A DNA stretch of 64,000 nt from Ordospora colligata OC4 (lineage: Eukaryota; Microsporidia; Ordosporidae), in contig NW_014575400.1 of the NCBI RefSeq assembly GCF_000803265.1, forward strand, positions 1 through 64,000. The letters are read 5' to 3'. Every line of letters begins with the position of its first letter. The first letter of the stretch is position 1. This document shows positions 38,390 to 48,238 of the stretch, piece after piece. Below the pieces are notes generated by a model that saw only the letters and a program-made list of their open reading frames with translations, searched no databases and was not told where the DNA came from. Position numbers and translations under genes: made by a program.

Positions 38390-39205
38390 TCAGTTTGGTC
38401 TTCCACAGTGTTTTATGATGAATGGATGATTCAATGCTTCGTTTAGCTCCATTCTGTCGTTTGGATTCAACACAAGAAGCCTAGCTATGAAATCAGAAGC
38501 ATTTGGGCTAATTGTTTCAGGAATGATGTACTTCAATGAGTTGATCCTTTTATATGCCTCTCTCATGTTTCTATTTTTACTTTCAAATGGTGTCTTTCCG
38601 GTTAAAAACTCGTATGTAAGTATTCCCAGGCACCATAAATCTATTCCTGAGTTGTGTATATCATTGTTAACCATTTCAGGTGCAAGGTATTCCATGGTGC
38701 CACAGAACGTCATTCGGCGTTTGTCTGCATTGTAAACTGCCCATCCAAAGTCTGCTATTTTCAGCTGATCGTCTGCTCCAAGCAGTAGGTTTTCAGGTTT
38801 GATGTCTCTGTGTATTACATTACATTCTCTCATGTAAATCAGTGCCTGGACAACCTGTTTGATATATATAGATGTTTCTTTTTCTCCAAACTTGCCTCCC
38901 TTTTCACTTAGAAACTTGAAAAACTCTCCCTTTCCTGCATACTCCAAAATCAAGTATATGTTTTCCTTATCATAGAAGTGACCGTACATCCTCAGAATGT
39001 TGGGATGTTTCAGATTTGAATGTATCTCTATCTCTCTTCGGATTTGTCTTGCTGTCTCAGGCGTTTGTATTACACTAATCGGGATGATCTTCAATGCAAC
39101 AATGTGTCCTTTTGTCTTTTCTCTTGCAAGCCAGACCTGTCCAAACTTTCCACGTCCAAGCAGTCTTCCTATTTCAAAGTCATCTAGCGTTTGATTCTCA
39201 ACCAT
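38390..39205 (-). CDS. IPL1: Aurora kinase
   Basis: The 271-aa protein is almost only a kinase domain. The glycine loop GRGKFGQVWLA is at 17-27, the catalytic lysine is K39, the loop is HRDIKPEN (D134), and DFGWAV at 152-157 is diagnostic of Aurora kinases. The activation segment RRMTFCGTMEYLAPE keeps the autophosphorylated threonine (T166). Aurora controls kinetochore-microtubule attachment and cytokinesis with INCENP. The N-terminal extension of other Auroras is missing. The second substrate arginine pattern before the T-loop (RRMT) is slightly altered from RRTT. A CCC stands about 15 bases before the ATG, weaker than in neighbours. Confidence 0.92.
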   Translation of the reverse strand: MVENQTLDDFEIGRLLGRGKFGQVWLAREKTKGHIVALKIIPISVIQTPETARQIRREIEIHSNLKHPNILRMYGHFYDKENIYLILEYAGKGEFFKFLSEKGGKFGEKETSIYIKQVVQALIYMRECNVIHRDIKPENLLLGADDQLKIADFGWAVYNADKRRMTFCGTMEYLAPEMVNNDIHNSGIDLWCLGILTYEFLTGKTPFESKNRNMREAYKRINSLKYIIPETISPNASDFIARLLVLNPNDRMELNEALNHPFIIKHCGRPN

Positions 39206-39250
39206 ACGGCGCCTAAAGGGATTGCCAAACTCAAATATTTGTATTGAGAT

Positions 39251-39946
39251 TTATGCATTCAGAAGCGCATTGAGAACGACTGGAATAATTGCACCTGTAG
39301 GTGGTCTCTTTATGCTATATTTCTCCCTGATCCTTTTGATACTGACTTCAGATGCAATTGCTTCTTTTTCTGTCATGCACACGAGAATGCTATCCAGTGC
39401 ACAACAAAATATCAAACACACCACCAATGCTTCTGCCTTGTAGTCATCTTCATTTCCATTCACCAAATACAGCTTGATATAATTTATCAACTCAACTCTC
39501 ACATTGTAATCACACATTGTTATCTTGTTAAATATCATGTTTTTGCTTCCAACTTTGCATATGCGCTTTTCCTCAAGGCTCTTATAAACCCTTCGTCGGA
39601 CATTCTTCATATGAATGCTTCCTCCCCTTTTTTCTCCATTCAGTCTGTACATGAGCTCGTCCGGAGGAAGCTGTGCCATGTATATCTTGCCCATGGCTTC
39701 CTGCAAAAGAGGATTACCCACTGGCTGGGCTTTTCCAACAACCTTGCCCTCAACCAGCTCTATGGATTTTCTAAGTGCAAGATCAACTATTATGCATGCT
39801 CGGAGAGACAGCGAAACTCGATTGCACAGAAACTTTATTTCGTTTCTTGTTCTCAGAAGAATCACCAATTGCTCGCACAACACCAGACTACAGCGATCTG
39901 ATGTGCTTTGTGCATGGTCTCGCCTACGTGTGGATATTTCTTCCAT
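39251..39946 (-). CDS. VPS74: Vps74/GOLPH3-like Golgi PI4P-binding protein
   Basis: The 231-aa protein starts MEEISTRRRDHAQ, like the Arg-rich N-terminus of Vps74. It has the GPP34 pattern: VSLSLRACIIVDLALRKSIE, then NPLLQEAMGKIYMAQLPPDE, then HMKNVRRRVYKSLEEKRICK, where the family has NVRERLAKNLVEKGV. GOLPH3/Vps74 binds PI4P on Golgi membranes and retains glycosyltransferases. Family length is about 300-345 aa, so loops are trimmed. A longer frame begins at ATG 39967, but plus-strand GGG at 39950-39952 puts CCC three bases before ATG 39946, so the shorter start is chosen. Confidence 0.8.
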   Translation of the reverse strand: MEEISTRRRDHAQSTSDRCSLVLCEQLVILLRTRNEIKFLCNRVSLSLRACIIVDLALRKSIELVEGKVVGKAQPVGNPLLQEAMGKIYMAQLPPDELMYRLNGEKRGGSIHMKNVRRRVYKSLEEKRICKVGSKNMIFNKITMCDYNVRVELINYIKLYLVNGNEDDYKAEALVVCLIFCCALDSILVCMTEKEAIASEVSIKRIREKYSIKRPPTGAIIPVVLNALLNA

Positions 39947-40071
39947 ACAGGGCCTGCTTGCAATCATTATTGGTATTGAATGTTTGGAGAGTATGATTCA
40001 TGTGATGCATCTGATACATAAATATCCAACATTATTGAGTATTTGAAAACATTCTTACAGCCCTGAGGTGG

Positions 40072-41187
40072 ATGGCACAGAAGAAAGTGCTCAGAAGATT
40101 AATGGTTCAAGATATCCAAAGAATTCTTTTGTGGATATTCAATTCATGCAAGAGACCGTCATTCATGCCCTTGAAAGCATCAGAACAGCCTACAGCAGCA
40201 ATCATAGTGAAGATGAAAGACGCATCTACAAGCATAGAAAAACTTATATCGAAGCTTAGAATAAGGAGTTCTGTACTGATCAATGAAAGGATTCCTTTTG
40301 AAATGTTATTTGAGTGCATGCTGAGAGATGGTAGGTATGAAAATATCAACCCTTCTCTAGATTATGTGTCTGTTGAGAACCTGAATCTTGTTCCAATGGC
40401 AGACTTCAGAACAGTTCAGTACTCTGGAGTATTTGTACCAAACAAAACACCTCGAATAGAAGTTGATATGAACAAATACAACGAATCTCAGCAGATTTCT
40501 GTGCATGACATCCTTGCACTGGATGTAGAAAAGGTCAAAACAAGCCAAGGAAAAGAACTCGGACGTGTCTCACTTGTTGATAGCAATGGAAGAGTGGTGT
40601 ATGACAAGATAATCAAACCAAGGAGCGATGTTATCGACTATTTGACAAAATACAGTGGACTAACAAAAGAGATAGTGGATGAAGGCATAGATGCAGAAAT
40701 ATGCAAAGATGAGGTGCTTAGACTAATTGGAGCCAATACGGTTATTATTGGGCATGGGATCGAAAACGATCTGGAGTCCTTACAGCTGTATCACGACAAA
40801 ATAATAGACACTGCACATTTATTTTCAAGCCCAGAAGGAAGGAAAATATCATTAGATGAACTTTCGAAAAAATACCTTAAAAAATCAATTCACAACAGTA
40901 CACACGACTCCACAGTAGACGCACTCACGTGCCTTAAACTCCTATCAATCAAGATCCAACACATCCTTACACTTTTAAATCCACAAACTCCAAGCATTGA
41001 TATAAATGCAAGAATTTGCAATATGCATATAGAAGATCTCTCTGATGATGTAGGAAAAGGTGTGCTTGGTATGGTTGCTGCAGATTGTAAAGGTATTGAA
41101 AGATGCATGAGCATCCACAAAAAACGAAAAGATATACTATGGATGCTTACCTATGAGATAGGCAGTAAAACATATATCAGCTTCTAA
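40072..41187 (+). CDS. DEDDh RNA exonuclease, REX1/REX3-like
   Basis: The 371-aa protein has the RNase-T/REX exonuclease domain at about 145-300. ALDVEKV holds the first acidic pair (D151, E153). KYSGLTKEIVDEG matches the family's L-G-x-x-x-x-L, and VIIGHGIENDLESLQL and NSTHDSTVDALTCLKL with the HxxxxD site follow. These enzymes trim 3' ends of 5S rRNA, tRNAs or snRNAs. The first 140 residues are unassigned and basic. CCC at 40061-40063 lies eight bases before the ATG. The exact REX paralogue is not resolved. Confidence 0.8.
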   Translation: MAQKKVLRRLMVQDIQRILLWIFNSCKRPSFMPLKASEQPTAAIIVKMKDASTSIEKLISKLRIRSSVLINERIPFEMLFECMLRDGRYENINPSLDYVSVENLNLVPMADFRTVQYSGVFVPNKTPRIEVDMNKYNESQQISVHDILALDVEKVKTSQGKELGRVSLVDSNGRVVYDKIIKPRSDVIDYLTKYSGLTKEIVDEGIDAEICKDEVLRLIGANTVIIGHGIENDLESLQLYHDKIIDTAHLFSSPEGRKISLDELSKKYLKKSIHNSTHDSTVDALTCLKLLSIKIQHILTLLNPQTPSIDINARICNMHIEDLSDDVGKGVLGMVAADCKGIERCMSIHKKRKDILWMLTYEIGSKTYISF

Positions 41188-41254
41188 TCCATTATGCATG
41201 TTTTTGTACATTTTTAAATCTCGAATAAACTGTTTGAGATAATCTGATTCGTAT

Positions 41255-44185
41255 TCACGTACGGTCGCTTGGCTTCTCCAGCACCACTACGTCACAAAAC
41301 TCCTCAAATAGGTCTTCAGTCCCTAAAGGCGTAATAAGAATCCCTTGAAACCCTTGATCCTTGAAAAACTGCAATAGAAGCTTAATAATATGCTTTCTAT
41401 TCAAATTATCCATGAATACATCAAATTCATCAAGTATCTTAACCGGGCATGGCAAAGATACCCATAATGATAGCAACAGGCAAACACCTGCATATGATCT
41501 CTCTCCTCCAGAAAGCATGCTTCTTCCTCCACATTCCTTGTTTCCATGGACTTTCATTCTGATTTCCAAGGTTCTTTTCTCATGATCAAATTCAAGACAC
41601 CCTTCATATCCTCGATTCTTGGTTGTTCTGGCGAATTCCTCAGATGCATTTTTTGCTATTGTACTTCTAATCAGATTCCTTTTGGCTACTCTTGATTGTA
41701 TATCATTAATAATACCATTAATCTTCTCTTCACATTCATCAATCAAGCAGGCTTTCTTCTTCTTCATCTTTCTTAGACTCTCAAGTGACTTTTGTACATC
41801 GCACTCATCCCTTGAACTTTCGCACATCTCAACTTGTGCTTTTAAACCAGATATTTGTTCTATAATGTCACTTTCTGGTCTTACTGTTAAGATTTCATTC
41901 GTTCCATTGCTTTTCAGCATTATCACTTCTTGTTCATACGCTTCTTTCTCTTTTTTGTACTTTTCATTCAGAACATGCACATCTTCTTTGCATGCATTTC
42001 TTCGCATCTTAGTAGCATCCACTTCACTTACTTGCTTGTCTATCATCTGTTTTAGTTCCATTGTGTTCATCCTTTTCCACTTACGGACAGTCTCATCTTC
42101 TCTCATTAGACTTTCAATCTCATTTCGTATTCCATCCCGCTTTTTTTCAAGTAGATTCATTTGATTTTCTAAACAGCTTATTTCTTCATAAAGTCCATCC
42201 TCACGCACAACTTCCAGTTGTATCTCATACATCCTCTTGGCATTTTCAATCTCAATCTTTAGTGCATTTCCTCGTCTTTTGCATATCTCTATCATCTCAC
42301 TTGTTCTTGCCACCTCTTCTTCAGCTATCTTTAACTTCACCTTGACCTCTCCTTCCTTATGCATTTCTAGTCTCCGAAGCTCTTCCTTACATCTTTCAAG
42401 TCGTTCCTGTGTGTTCTCAAAATACAACTTATCAACTCCTCTTGTAACAAAGTCAGACAACCCTCCCCCAACCATCTTTATCTTATCTCCTTCCTTAGTG
42501 TATGCACACTCAACAAACATTGGTCTTGATCTTATTACCTCATATGCATTCTTTCGACTCTCAATCAGAATCGTTTGCTCGACCGACTGTGTTATTATTA
42601 GGTGATTCATCACCAATGGCTCATCTATCCTCAGAACATCAAGCAGTGTCTTGTACTTCATATTCGATTTGTATTCTAAAACCTTTTCTACTTTTGATGA
42701 TGGCATAGAAATTGGAAAGCTAACCCTATGCTTCCTGAAAATATTCAACAAGATTTCCTTATCTTTCTTATCCGTTGTAATGAATGTCGTCAAGGTATTG
42801 TTGAGGATAATACTGGCTGCTTTCGCCCACATTGGCTCTTTAAGTTTTATTCTTAATCCAATAGGCCCAATTACTTTCTGATTAAATTTTGTTCTGGAGA
42901 TCTCAGCAAGTAGTTCCTTAGTTCCTGGGCCAAAAAAACTTTCTCGATCACTTCTTGAATAAAATTCAATATGCTTTCGTAGCTGAAACATCTTTGCATT
43001 CCTTTCATTCTTCATATCTTCTTCAATAACCGCTATCTTCTTGCATTCTTCATACTTCTCCAGGATTGCTTCCATTGAGTCTTCTAGATTCCTTTGTTCA
43101 ATCATAAGTTCAGAATATTTAGATTCAAGCTGAGGACATTCATTCTGAACCACTCCATTCTGCTTTTCAAAGTCAGAAACTATCTTGGTTTTAAACTCCT
43201 TTGCTGCATTCATCTCTTCGTAATCGTTACAAATCTCTCTGTCCTTTGCTCGGAGCCTTGCAAGAGCATCTGCAATCTCTTCCTTTCTTTTATCTGCCAG
43301 TTTCTTCTTTTCTGCATCTTCATTTTCAATTTCAACTATCATTGCCCGTGCTTCCATAATAGAATGCTCAAGTACGCCAATAGTATTTGCATACTCTTCA
43401 AGCTCATGTTGCTTCTCAACAACCTTTTGATAGAGCTCCTCAGTGACTTTCTTTTTTTGAGCTATTCGCGCCCATTCAATTTCATCCTCCATTGTCTTAA
43501 TTAAATTCTCTATTTCCCTTGAATTCTTGACAATGCTCAAATATCTTTCCTCTTCATCGATCTTGTTTGATATCTCTTCAAGCTCACGCTTCGCATCTTC
43601 AAGAGTTTTTCGTATCGAGTCAGTCTTTGTAGTAGACTCTTCATTCAATCTACAGACCTCATCAATCTCCGTTCCTCTCATAAAAAGCTCATACAATAAT
43701 TCAGGCTGCATCACATTCAAAAACCTTTTTGCATGATCCTGTGTAAGGAAGCTCAATGGATTTTCAAACCTTAATGAAAAAAAATCAAGCAAAAGCTCAA
43801 GATCTTCCCTCCTGACAGACCAGACCTTACGATCATCATTCATAATACTCATAGACGTAGATCGAATCCCAATACGCTTCTCAATCCTAATCCTCTGTCC
43901 AAAAAAATCCTTTTTGAATCCTTTAGTATTATCAAGCACAATTCTCACTATTGCATTCGTTTCGTTATTCTTTATCAGCTCTTTGATGCTGTTTCCACGC
44001 TCAAGATGCTGTGCTCGTTGTCCAAGCACTATTCCAACTGCCGCCATTACTGCACTCTTTCCTGCACCATTGCGTCCAGAAATCACAGTCAAAGGCTTCT
44101 CAAACTTAATCAACAGATGATCATGGCACATAAACCGCACAAGCTCAATTGACACAATCAATCTCCTGCATCTCGCATCATCCAT
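41255..44185 (-). CDS. SMC6: SMC6
   Basis: The 976-aa protein has an N-terminal SMC head with Walker A GRNGAGKS (37-44) in the SMC6 setting RFMCHDHLLIKF, then TQDHAKRFLN as in the Smc6 Q-loop. A long coiled coil flanks a hinge near residues 435-610 (GPIGLRIKLKEPMWAKAASI), and the C-terminal head has signature SGGERSYAGVCLLLSLW near 890 and Walker B ILDEFDVFMD. Smc5/6 helps resolve recombination intermediates and sister chromatid links. Length is close to 1100 in yeast. The longest frame begins with TTG at 44266; the first ATG is 44185. There is no CCC/GGG motif. Confidence 0.93.
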   Translation of the reverse strand: MDDARCRRLIVSIELVRFMCHDHLLIKFEKPLTVISGRNGAGKSAVMAAVGIVLGQRAQHLERGNSIKELIKNNETNAIVRIVLDNTKGFKKDFFGQRIRIEKRIGIRSTSMSIMNDDRKVWSVRREDLELLLDFFSLRFENPLSFLTQDHAKRFLNVMQPELLYELFMRGTEIDEVCRLNEESTTKTDSIRKTLEDAKRELEEISNKIDEEERYLSIVKNSREIENLIKTMEDEIEWARIAQKKKVTEELYQKVVEKQHELEEYANTIGVLEHSIMEARAMIVEIENEDAEKKKLADKRKEEIADALARLRAKDREICNDYEEMNAAKEFKTKIVSDFEKQNGVVQNECPQLESKYSELMIEQRNLEDSMEAILEKYEECKKIAVIEEDMKNERNAKMFQLRKHIEFYSRSDRESFFGPGTKELLAEISRTKFNQKVIGPIGLRIKLKEPMWAKAASIILNNTLTTFITTDKKDKEILLNIFRKHRVSFPISMPSSKVEKVLEYKSNMKYKTLLDVLRIDEPLVMNHLIITQSVEQTILIESRKNAYEVIRSRPMFVECAYTKEGDKIKMVGGGLSDFVTRGVDKLYFENTQERLERCKEELRRLEMHKEGEVKVKLKIAEEEVARTSEMIEICKRRGNALKIEIENAKRMYEIQLEVVREDGLYEEISCLENQMNLLEKKRDGIRNEIESLMREDETVRKWKRMNTMELKQMIDKQVSEVDATKMRRNACKEDVHVLNEKYKKEKEAYEQEVIMLKSNGTNEILTVRPESDIIEQISGLKAQVEMCESSRDECDVQKSLESLRKMKKKKACLIDECEEKINGIINDIQSRVAKRNLIRSTIAKNASEEFARTTKNRGYEGCLEFDHEKRTLEIRMKVHGNKECGGRSMLSGGERSYAGVCLLLSLWVSLPCPVKILDEFDVFMDNLNRKHIIKLLLQFFKDQGFQGILITPLGTEDLFEEFCDVVVLEKPSDRT

Positions 44186-44318
44186 TTTATGGCCATCTGA
44201 ATTATCACCAAAAACCTTCGAAACTGCATCACAATCTGATACAGTCGTTACATATAGCAAGATCAATCGTTAAAACTAGGATTTAATGGCATGTGTAATG
44301 TTGATTATTACTAAAATA

Positions 44319-44960
44319 TTAACGAGCCTTGCCTGCCTTCTTAATTAAAAAACCACGAGAGCGGAGTGCTGCTCCAGGTGCTTCTGTACTTGGAGTCTCA
44401 CCATTCTGTTTTTGATCAGTATTTGGCGTAGTGCTGCCACTCTCTTGACCTGTAGACTGGCTGTTATCTGTGCTTTCATTTTCAGACGGTGTGGTGCTGT
44501 TCTCTTCACCTTCTGTGGTTGGTTGGTTAACACTGTCACTATTTGGACCATAATCCTCGACTAGATTCTCTCCGTTTACAACAAAGTAGTTTGTGTTTGA
44601 ATCTGGTGTCATGTTTACTTGTTGGTTAAATAAACTGATGATAGGAGCAGGTGCTTGGTCAATCCTATTACGGTCAACAAAGACAGTTGTTGATAGTGCT
44701 GGCGACAAGTTGGGATTCATCTTCTTGATCTCAGTCTTCGTCTCTGAGGCCTTGAACCCATTAGTATTCTCAAGTGTACTGACCTGATGGTCTTCTGTGC
44801 TATTAGTCTCGGAATTCACTTCTTCCTCAGGCTTTGGTACTTCTTCAGTGCCTTCATTATCTGTAGTTGTGCTTGGGTTTGTGTTTTGACCAGTCGTAGT
44901 ATCGGTGCAAGCAGCCTTTAAAAGATAGTACATGGCAATCTTGAATATAATGCTCTTCAT
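44319..44960 (-). CDS. Secreted Ser/Thr-rich protein, possible spore-wall or surface protein
   Basis: The 213-aa protein has a hydrophobic N-terminus, MKSIIFKIAMYYLLKAACT, that fits a signal peptide with cleavage near residue 18. Most of the rest is Thr/Ser/Asn/Glu/Pro-rich low complexity (TTTGQNTNPSTTT, STTPSENESTDNSQSTGQES), typical of O-glycosylated surface proteins. A middle block (about residues 85-130, STTVFVDRNRIDQAPAPIIS) is less biased and may fold. The C-terminus is basic (SRGFLIKKAGKAR). No GPI signal is seen. It may be a spore-wall or polar-tube associated protein, but nothing in it names a family. Confidence 0.6.
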   Translation of the reverse strand: MKSIIFKIAMYYLLKAACTDTTTGQNTNPSTTTDNEGTEEVPKPEEEVNSETNSTEDHQVSTLENTNGFKASETKTEIKKMNPNLSPALSTTVFVDRNRIDQAPAPIISLFNQQVNMTPDSNTNYFVVNGENLVEDYGPNSDSVNQPTTEGEENSTTPSENESTDNSQSTGQESGSTTPNTDQKQNGETPSTEAPGAALRSRGFLIKKAGKAR

Positions 44961-45228
44961 TGCTTTGGAAGATGCAAAGTGTGTTTTATATACTTTTTCT
45001 CTTACACATTGTTTTACAATCCACCATTCGTTGCCTATATCCTAAAACACATCGGCACATTGCATTTTTGCAGTTTTGAGATCACTGGTTGATGTTTATT
45101 TACATATATAACAATCAGGTACTACTGTTTACATCCGTGTGCTGAAACAAGAACTACAGCATGTCTATAAGCATCTGTTTCATGAGCACAATGCCTATCA
45201 AATTCAGCTTCCAAACATTGCCCTTCGT

Positions 45229-46122
45229 ATGGTGGTTCAAAAGAAAAAGGACAACCTGTTGCCAAACGGCCTGAGAAACAGGGGTAACACATGTTTTTTT
45301 AATGCAGCTATGCAATGCATCCTGTCGATAGGAGAGATTAACACATTCTACAAGAACACCGAATTTCCAAAGGAAAAGGAAGTTTCAAATGCATTTAAGC
45401 AATTTATTATGGAGTATGAAAAGTCTGGAACATGCAATCCTGGTGCTTTTATCAGTAAGGTTGGTAAGACGATCAAGTTGTTTAATGGTAGACAGCAAGA
45501 CTCGCATGAGTTTTTTATCAAATTTATCGATTTGTTGTACAAGGAGTTCGATGATAACAAAAGCAGATTTGAGTCGAGAGAGGAGTTTGAAGAGACAAGA
45601 AAAAGTAATGTTATTGCAAATATGCTGTTTTCAATAGACAGACACATGGTTCTTTGTGAATTATGTGGATTTTCATCTACTCGAACTGATTTGAAGAGCA
45701 CTGTGGGTGTTGTGCCATGTAAGAACATTCAGCAGGGCATAGACGAGTATTATAAGGACGAGGTTTTACAAGGCGGAAATGCATGGCAATGCGATGGATG
45801 CGGTATGAAGAAGAAGTCTCGTAAGAAGATGGAGGTTATTGTGCATCCAGAAGTTCTTGTGGTTCATATATTGAGGTTTAGTGCACAAGGCTCTAAGATC
45901 ACAGCAAATATTGATATTAATGATACTCTGGTCTTCAATGGAAGAAGATACAGTCTTTTTGGTGTTGTTTGCCAGAGTGGAACAATGAACGAGGGACATT
46001 ATGTTGCAGAGGCTAAAAGGGCAGGCACATGGAATTTGTATGATGACGAGAGAGTGATCAAAGCGTATAAGACATATAGTGGATCGAATCCTTACATAGT
46101 CTTTTATACACTTGGGTCGTGA
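45229..46122 (+). CDS. Ubiquitin-specific protease
   Basis: The 297-aa protein is a near-minimal USP fold. The Cys box is GLRNRGNTCFFNAAMQCI with C22, QQDSHEFF follows, and two CxxC zinc pairs occur (CELC and CDGC). The His box is GTMNEGHYVAEAK, and WNLYDDERV follows. It removes ubiquitin from proteins. The zinc-finger arrangement resembles the general USP group; no paralogue can be assigned. A longer frame opens with GTG at 45139. The ATG at 45229 lies five bases after CCC (45221-45223) and starts just before the catalytic domain, so it is chosen. Confidence 0.9.
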   Translation: MVVQKKKDNLLPNGLRNRGNTCFFNAAMQCILSIGEINTFYKNTEFPKEKEVSNAFKQFIMEYEKSGTCNPGAFISKVGKTIKLFNGRQQDSHEFFIKFIDLLYKEFDDNKSRFESREEFEETRKSNVIANMLFSIDRHMVLCELCGFSSTRTDLKSTVGVVPCKNIQQGIDEYYKDEVLQGGNAWQCDGCGMKKKSRKKMEVIVHPEVLVVHILRFSAQGSKITANIDINDTLVFNGRRYSLFGVVCQSGTMNEGHYVAEAKRAGTWNLYDDERVIKAYKTYSGSNPYIVFYTLGS

Positions 46123-46255
46123 TGATTAAATTAATGCAAGTATTTGTTTGTTGTTTTGGTTTATGTATGTGATTTGTTCGTCAGCTCGTTTGCGATTAGG
46201 TGCGTACACGCAGATGATTGGTGTATTATAGCACATAAACAAGCGAGTGCATGTG

Positions 46256-47125
46256 ATGAAAATGGTTTTTTGTATTGGGAGAAGAATGGGGATGTTTCCG
46301 TGGTTGTGTGGCAGACACAATAAGCAGAAGATAATTAGAAGCTCGTACCTGAATACATATGAAACCTTACATGATGAAGATAGCTGTGTAAACCACAGTA
46401 TGGATGAAATGGATATGTCTAAGATACGCAAGAGGCACGGTAACTGTGATGTAAAGAGATCTAATCGTGTTGAGAAACACATGGTTAATGAAAACGACAC
46501 CGAGAGTGCTAATGACAGCACATACGATTTACATGATGAGCATTGTAGTACTTATATGCATCCTGAAGAAGATTTGTATGATGCAGAAGATATTGATGGG
46601 TTTGAATGCGCATCTGAACAAACCGAGTTGAACTGCACATTCAGCGAAAGCAAATACAAAGGTAATAAATACGAAACGGATAACAATATTAACAATCACA
46701 GATGCCATATAGTTAATAAGAATGCTTCAAAATCACAGAGACATAAAAAAGAGCATTCATTTCATGGCAAGAATGGCGTAGCTAATGAAACAAGTGCTTC
46801 AGCCAAGAAGGCACAAATACTCGAAAAATACAAGACCAGGATATATCAAAACGAAAGCAAATCAAAAAACATCTCTATTGAGTCAGAAATAGGTACTGTC
46901 TGTAACAATGCATTATCTTCAACCAAAACCAACTGTATGCTTACGAAAACTCACACAAGTAACCGGTTTTCTGAATACTCTCCAGAAGAAAGTGAAAGCG
47001 AAATCAGTTTCATAATGGACCTATATGATAAGACTTCCTTGAATAACGATCTAAAGCAAAAAATGTCCAAATACTTAAGCTTACTTGAAAAAAGAAGTAA
47101 AGAGGAGCTAAATCATAATGCATAG
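46256..47125 (+). CDS. Hydrophilic orphan protein
   Basis: The 289-aa protein is rich in Ser, Asn, Asp, Glu, Lys and His, with several short low-complexity stretches. A short hydrophobic/cysteine start (MKMVFCIGRRMGMFPWLCGR) precedes them, and the C-terminal 35 residues may be a coiled coil (LNNDLKQKMSKYLSLLEKRS). I do not recognise it. GTG at 46247 begins the longest frame; ATG 46256 and ATG 46286 (MGMFPWLCGR) are candidate starts, and the GGG at 46278-46280 precedes the latter by five bases. It is likely disordered. Confidence 0.5.
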   Translation: MKMVFCIGRRMGMFPWLCGRHNKQKIIRSSYLNTYETLHDEDSCVNHSMDEMDMSKIRKRHGNCDVKRSNRVEKHMVNENDTESANDSTYDLHDEHCSTYMHPEEDLYDAEDIDGFECASEQTELNCTFSESKYKGNKYETDNNINNHRCHIVNKNASKSQRHKKEHSFHGKNGVANETSASAKKAQILEKYKTRIYQNESKSKNISIESEIGTVCNNALSSTKTNCMLTKTHTSNRFSEYSPEESESEISFIMDLYDKTSLNNDLKQKMSKYLSLLEKRSKEELNHNA

Positions 47126-47221
47126 CACGATGCTGCTATTCATGCATTTGCACACGAGTAGTTAAAATATAGAACACCGTATTATATAAATTATTGATTA
47201 TGAGTTTGCTTAATTATTATA

Positions 47222-48214
47222 CTATTTATTATCCATCTCTTGGCCATCGATCTCTACTTGCATCAAATTACTGTGCTTGTCTATGGCTTGTATATTCGCA
47301 AGAAATGCATTTCGGATATTGATGGATTGCTTCTCACCCAGCAACCTGAAGTTCTTATTTTCCTCATCCCATACCTGAAGCTCCTTCAATTTATTGCCAT
47401 GATCTCTCTTTATGAACGACAGCAATCCAGTTATACTCTTGTATTGTTTTGATATACACCTTGATGCATTCTTACCTATTCCAGGTATGTGCTGAAGTAG
47501 ATTCTGTAGATGCATTGTCTTCTGTGCCATTCCAAAACTCTTAGTTTTTGGGACATACGTCTTTTTGCTGCTCAGATGACTCATGATGCCTCTCAATGAA
47601 TCAGTCATGTCGTAAGATCCATCTACAAATATGTAGTTCTGTCCATTTGTAATCTGTGAATGATACAGCTTCCTCATCTGCTCACTGTAAACAGAGCTTT
47701 GTCTCACATACCTTGTACCATTCTTCAAAGCTTCTCTGTATTCTCTGTCTTCTTTTGCTTTGCACTTTACTCTGCATTTATTTCTATTGATCACAATCGA
47801 CATCTTGTATATTGAACTTTCAAAAGAGTCGCTTTCAAATTCAACAACACCGACAACACATTCCTCAGTTTCATCATCACATCTAATCACTTTCATAACT
47901 CTCTCATGTGTTATACTGTACCTTAGTTTCACTTCTTCAGTTCTATCCACAAATCCTATAAGAAGCCCACAAAACACAAAGTAATGTTCTGGCCAAGTGA
48001 AGTCTCCAGATGCATTTCCATTCATAGTCATATCACTCTGCTTCTTGTCGTCATTCATGCAAGTCCCAATTACACTAGGAATATCCAGAATCGAAATAGA
48101 GCTATCCGTATCCATAAAGTCGCATTTTCCTGCACTCACTCTCAAAACTTCATCTATCAGCACATCTTCTTCATTAGTACTCCATGCTGCTTTTTGTGTG
48201 TCACTCTCCTTCAT
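47222..48214 (-). CDS. Helix-hairpin-helix protein, possibly Eme1/ERCC4-family like
   Basis: The 330-aa protein has an acidic N-terminal part and a middle beta-rich region containing YIFVDGSYDMTDSLRGIMSH. The C-terminal helix-hairpin-helix segment is MHLQNLLQHIPGIGKNASRC, with the IPGIGK hairpin typical of ERCC4/Mus81-type DNA-binding tails, then ITGLLSFIKRDHG. No ERKxxxD nuclease motif is visible, which would fit a non-catalytic partner such as Eme1 or an inactive ERCC4-like protein. It lies just before the BRCA2-like gene on the same strand. The name is tentative. GGG, reading CAGGGATTGG, lies 11 bases before the ATG. Confidence 0.5.
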   Translation of the reverse strand: MKESDTQKAAWSTNEEDVLIDEVLRVSAGKCDFMDTDSSISILDIPSVIGTCMNDDKKQSDMTMNGNASGDFTWPEHYFVFCGLLIGFVDRTEEVKLRYSITHERVMKVIRCDDETEECVVGVVEFESDSFESSIYKMSIVINRNKCRVKCKAKEDREYREALKNGTRYVRQSSVYSEQMRKLYHSQITNGQNYIFVDGSYDMTDSLRGIMSHLSSKKTYVPKTKSFGMAQKTMHLQNLLQHIPGIGKNASRCISKQYKSITGLLSFIKRDHGNKLKELQVWDEENKNFRLLGEKQSINIRNAFLANIQAIDKHSNLMQVEIDGQEMDNK

Positions 48215-48238
48215 CACACCAATCCCTGTATGGCTATA

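Noticed and set aside
39615..40046. 143-aa forward frame overlapping VPS74
   Set aside because: Mostly antisense to VPS74 and without an independent start signal.
41619..42164. 181-aa forward frame inside SMC6
   Set aside because: Ser/Phe/Ile-rich mirror of the coiled-coil reading frame; typical antisense shadow.
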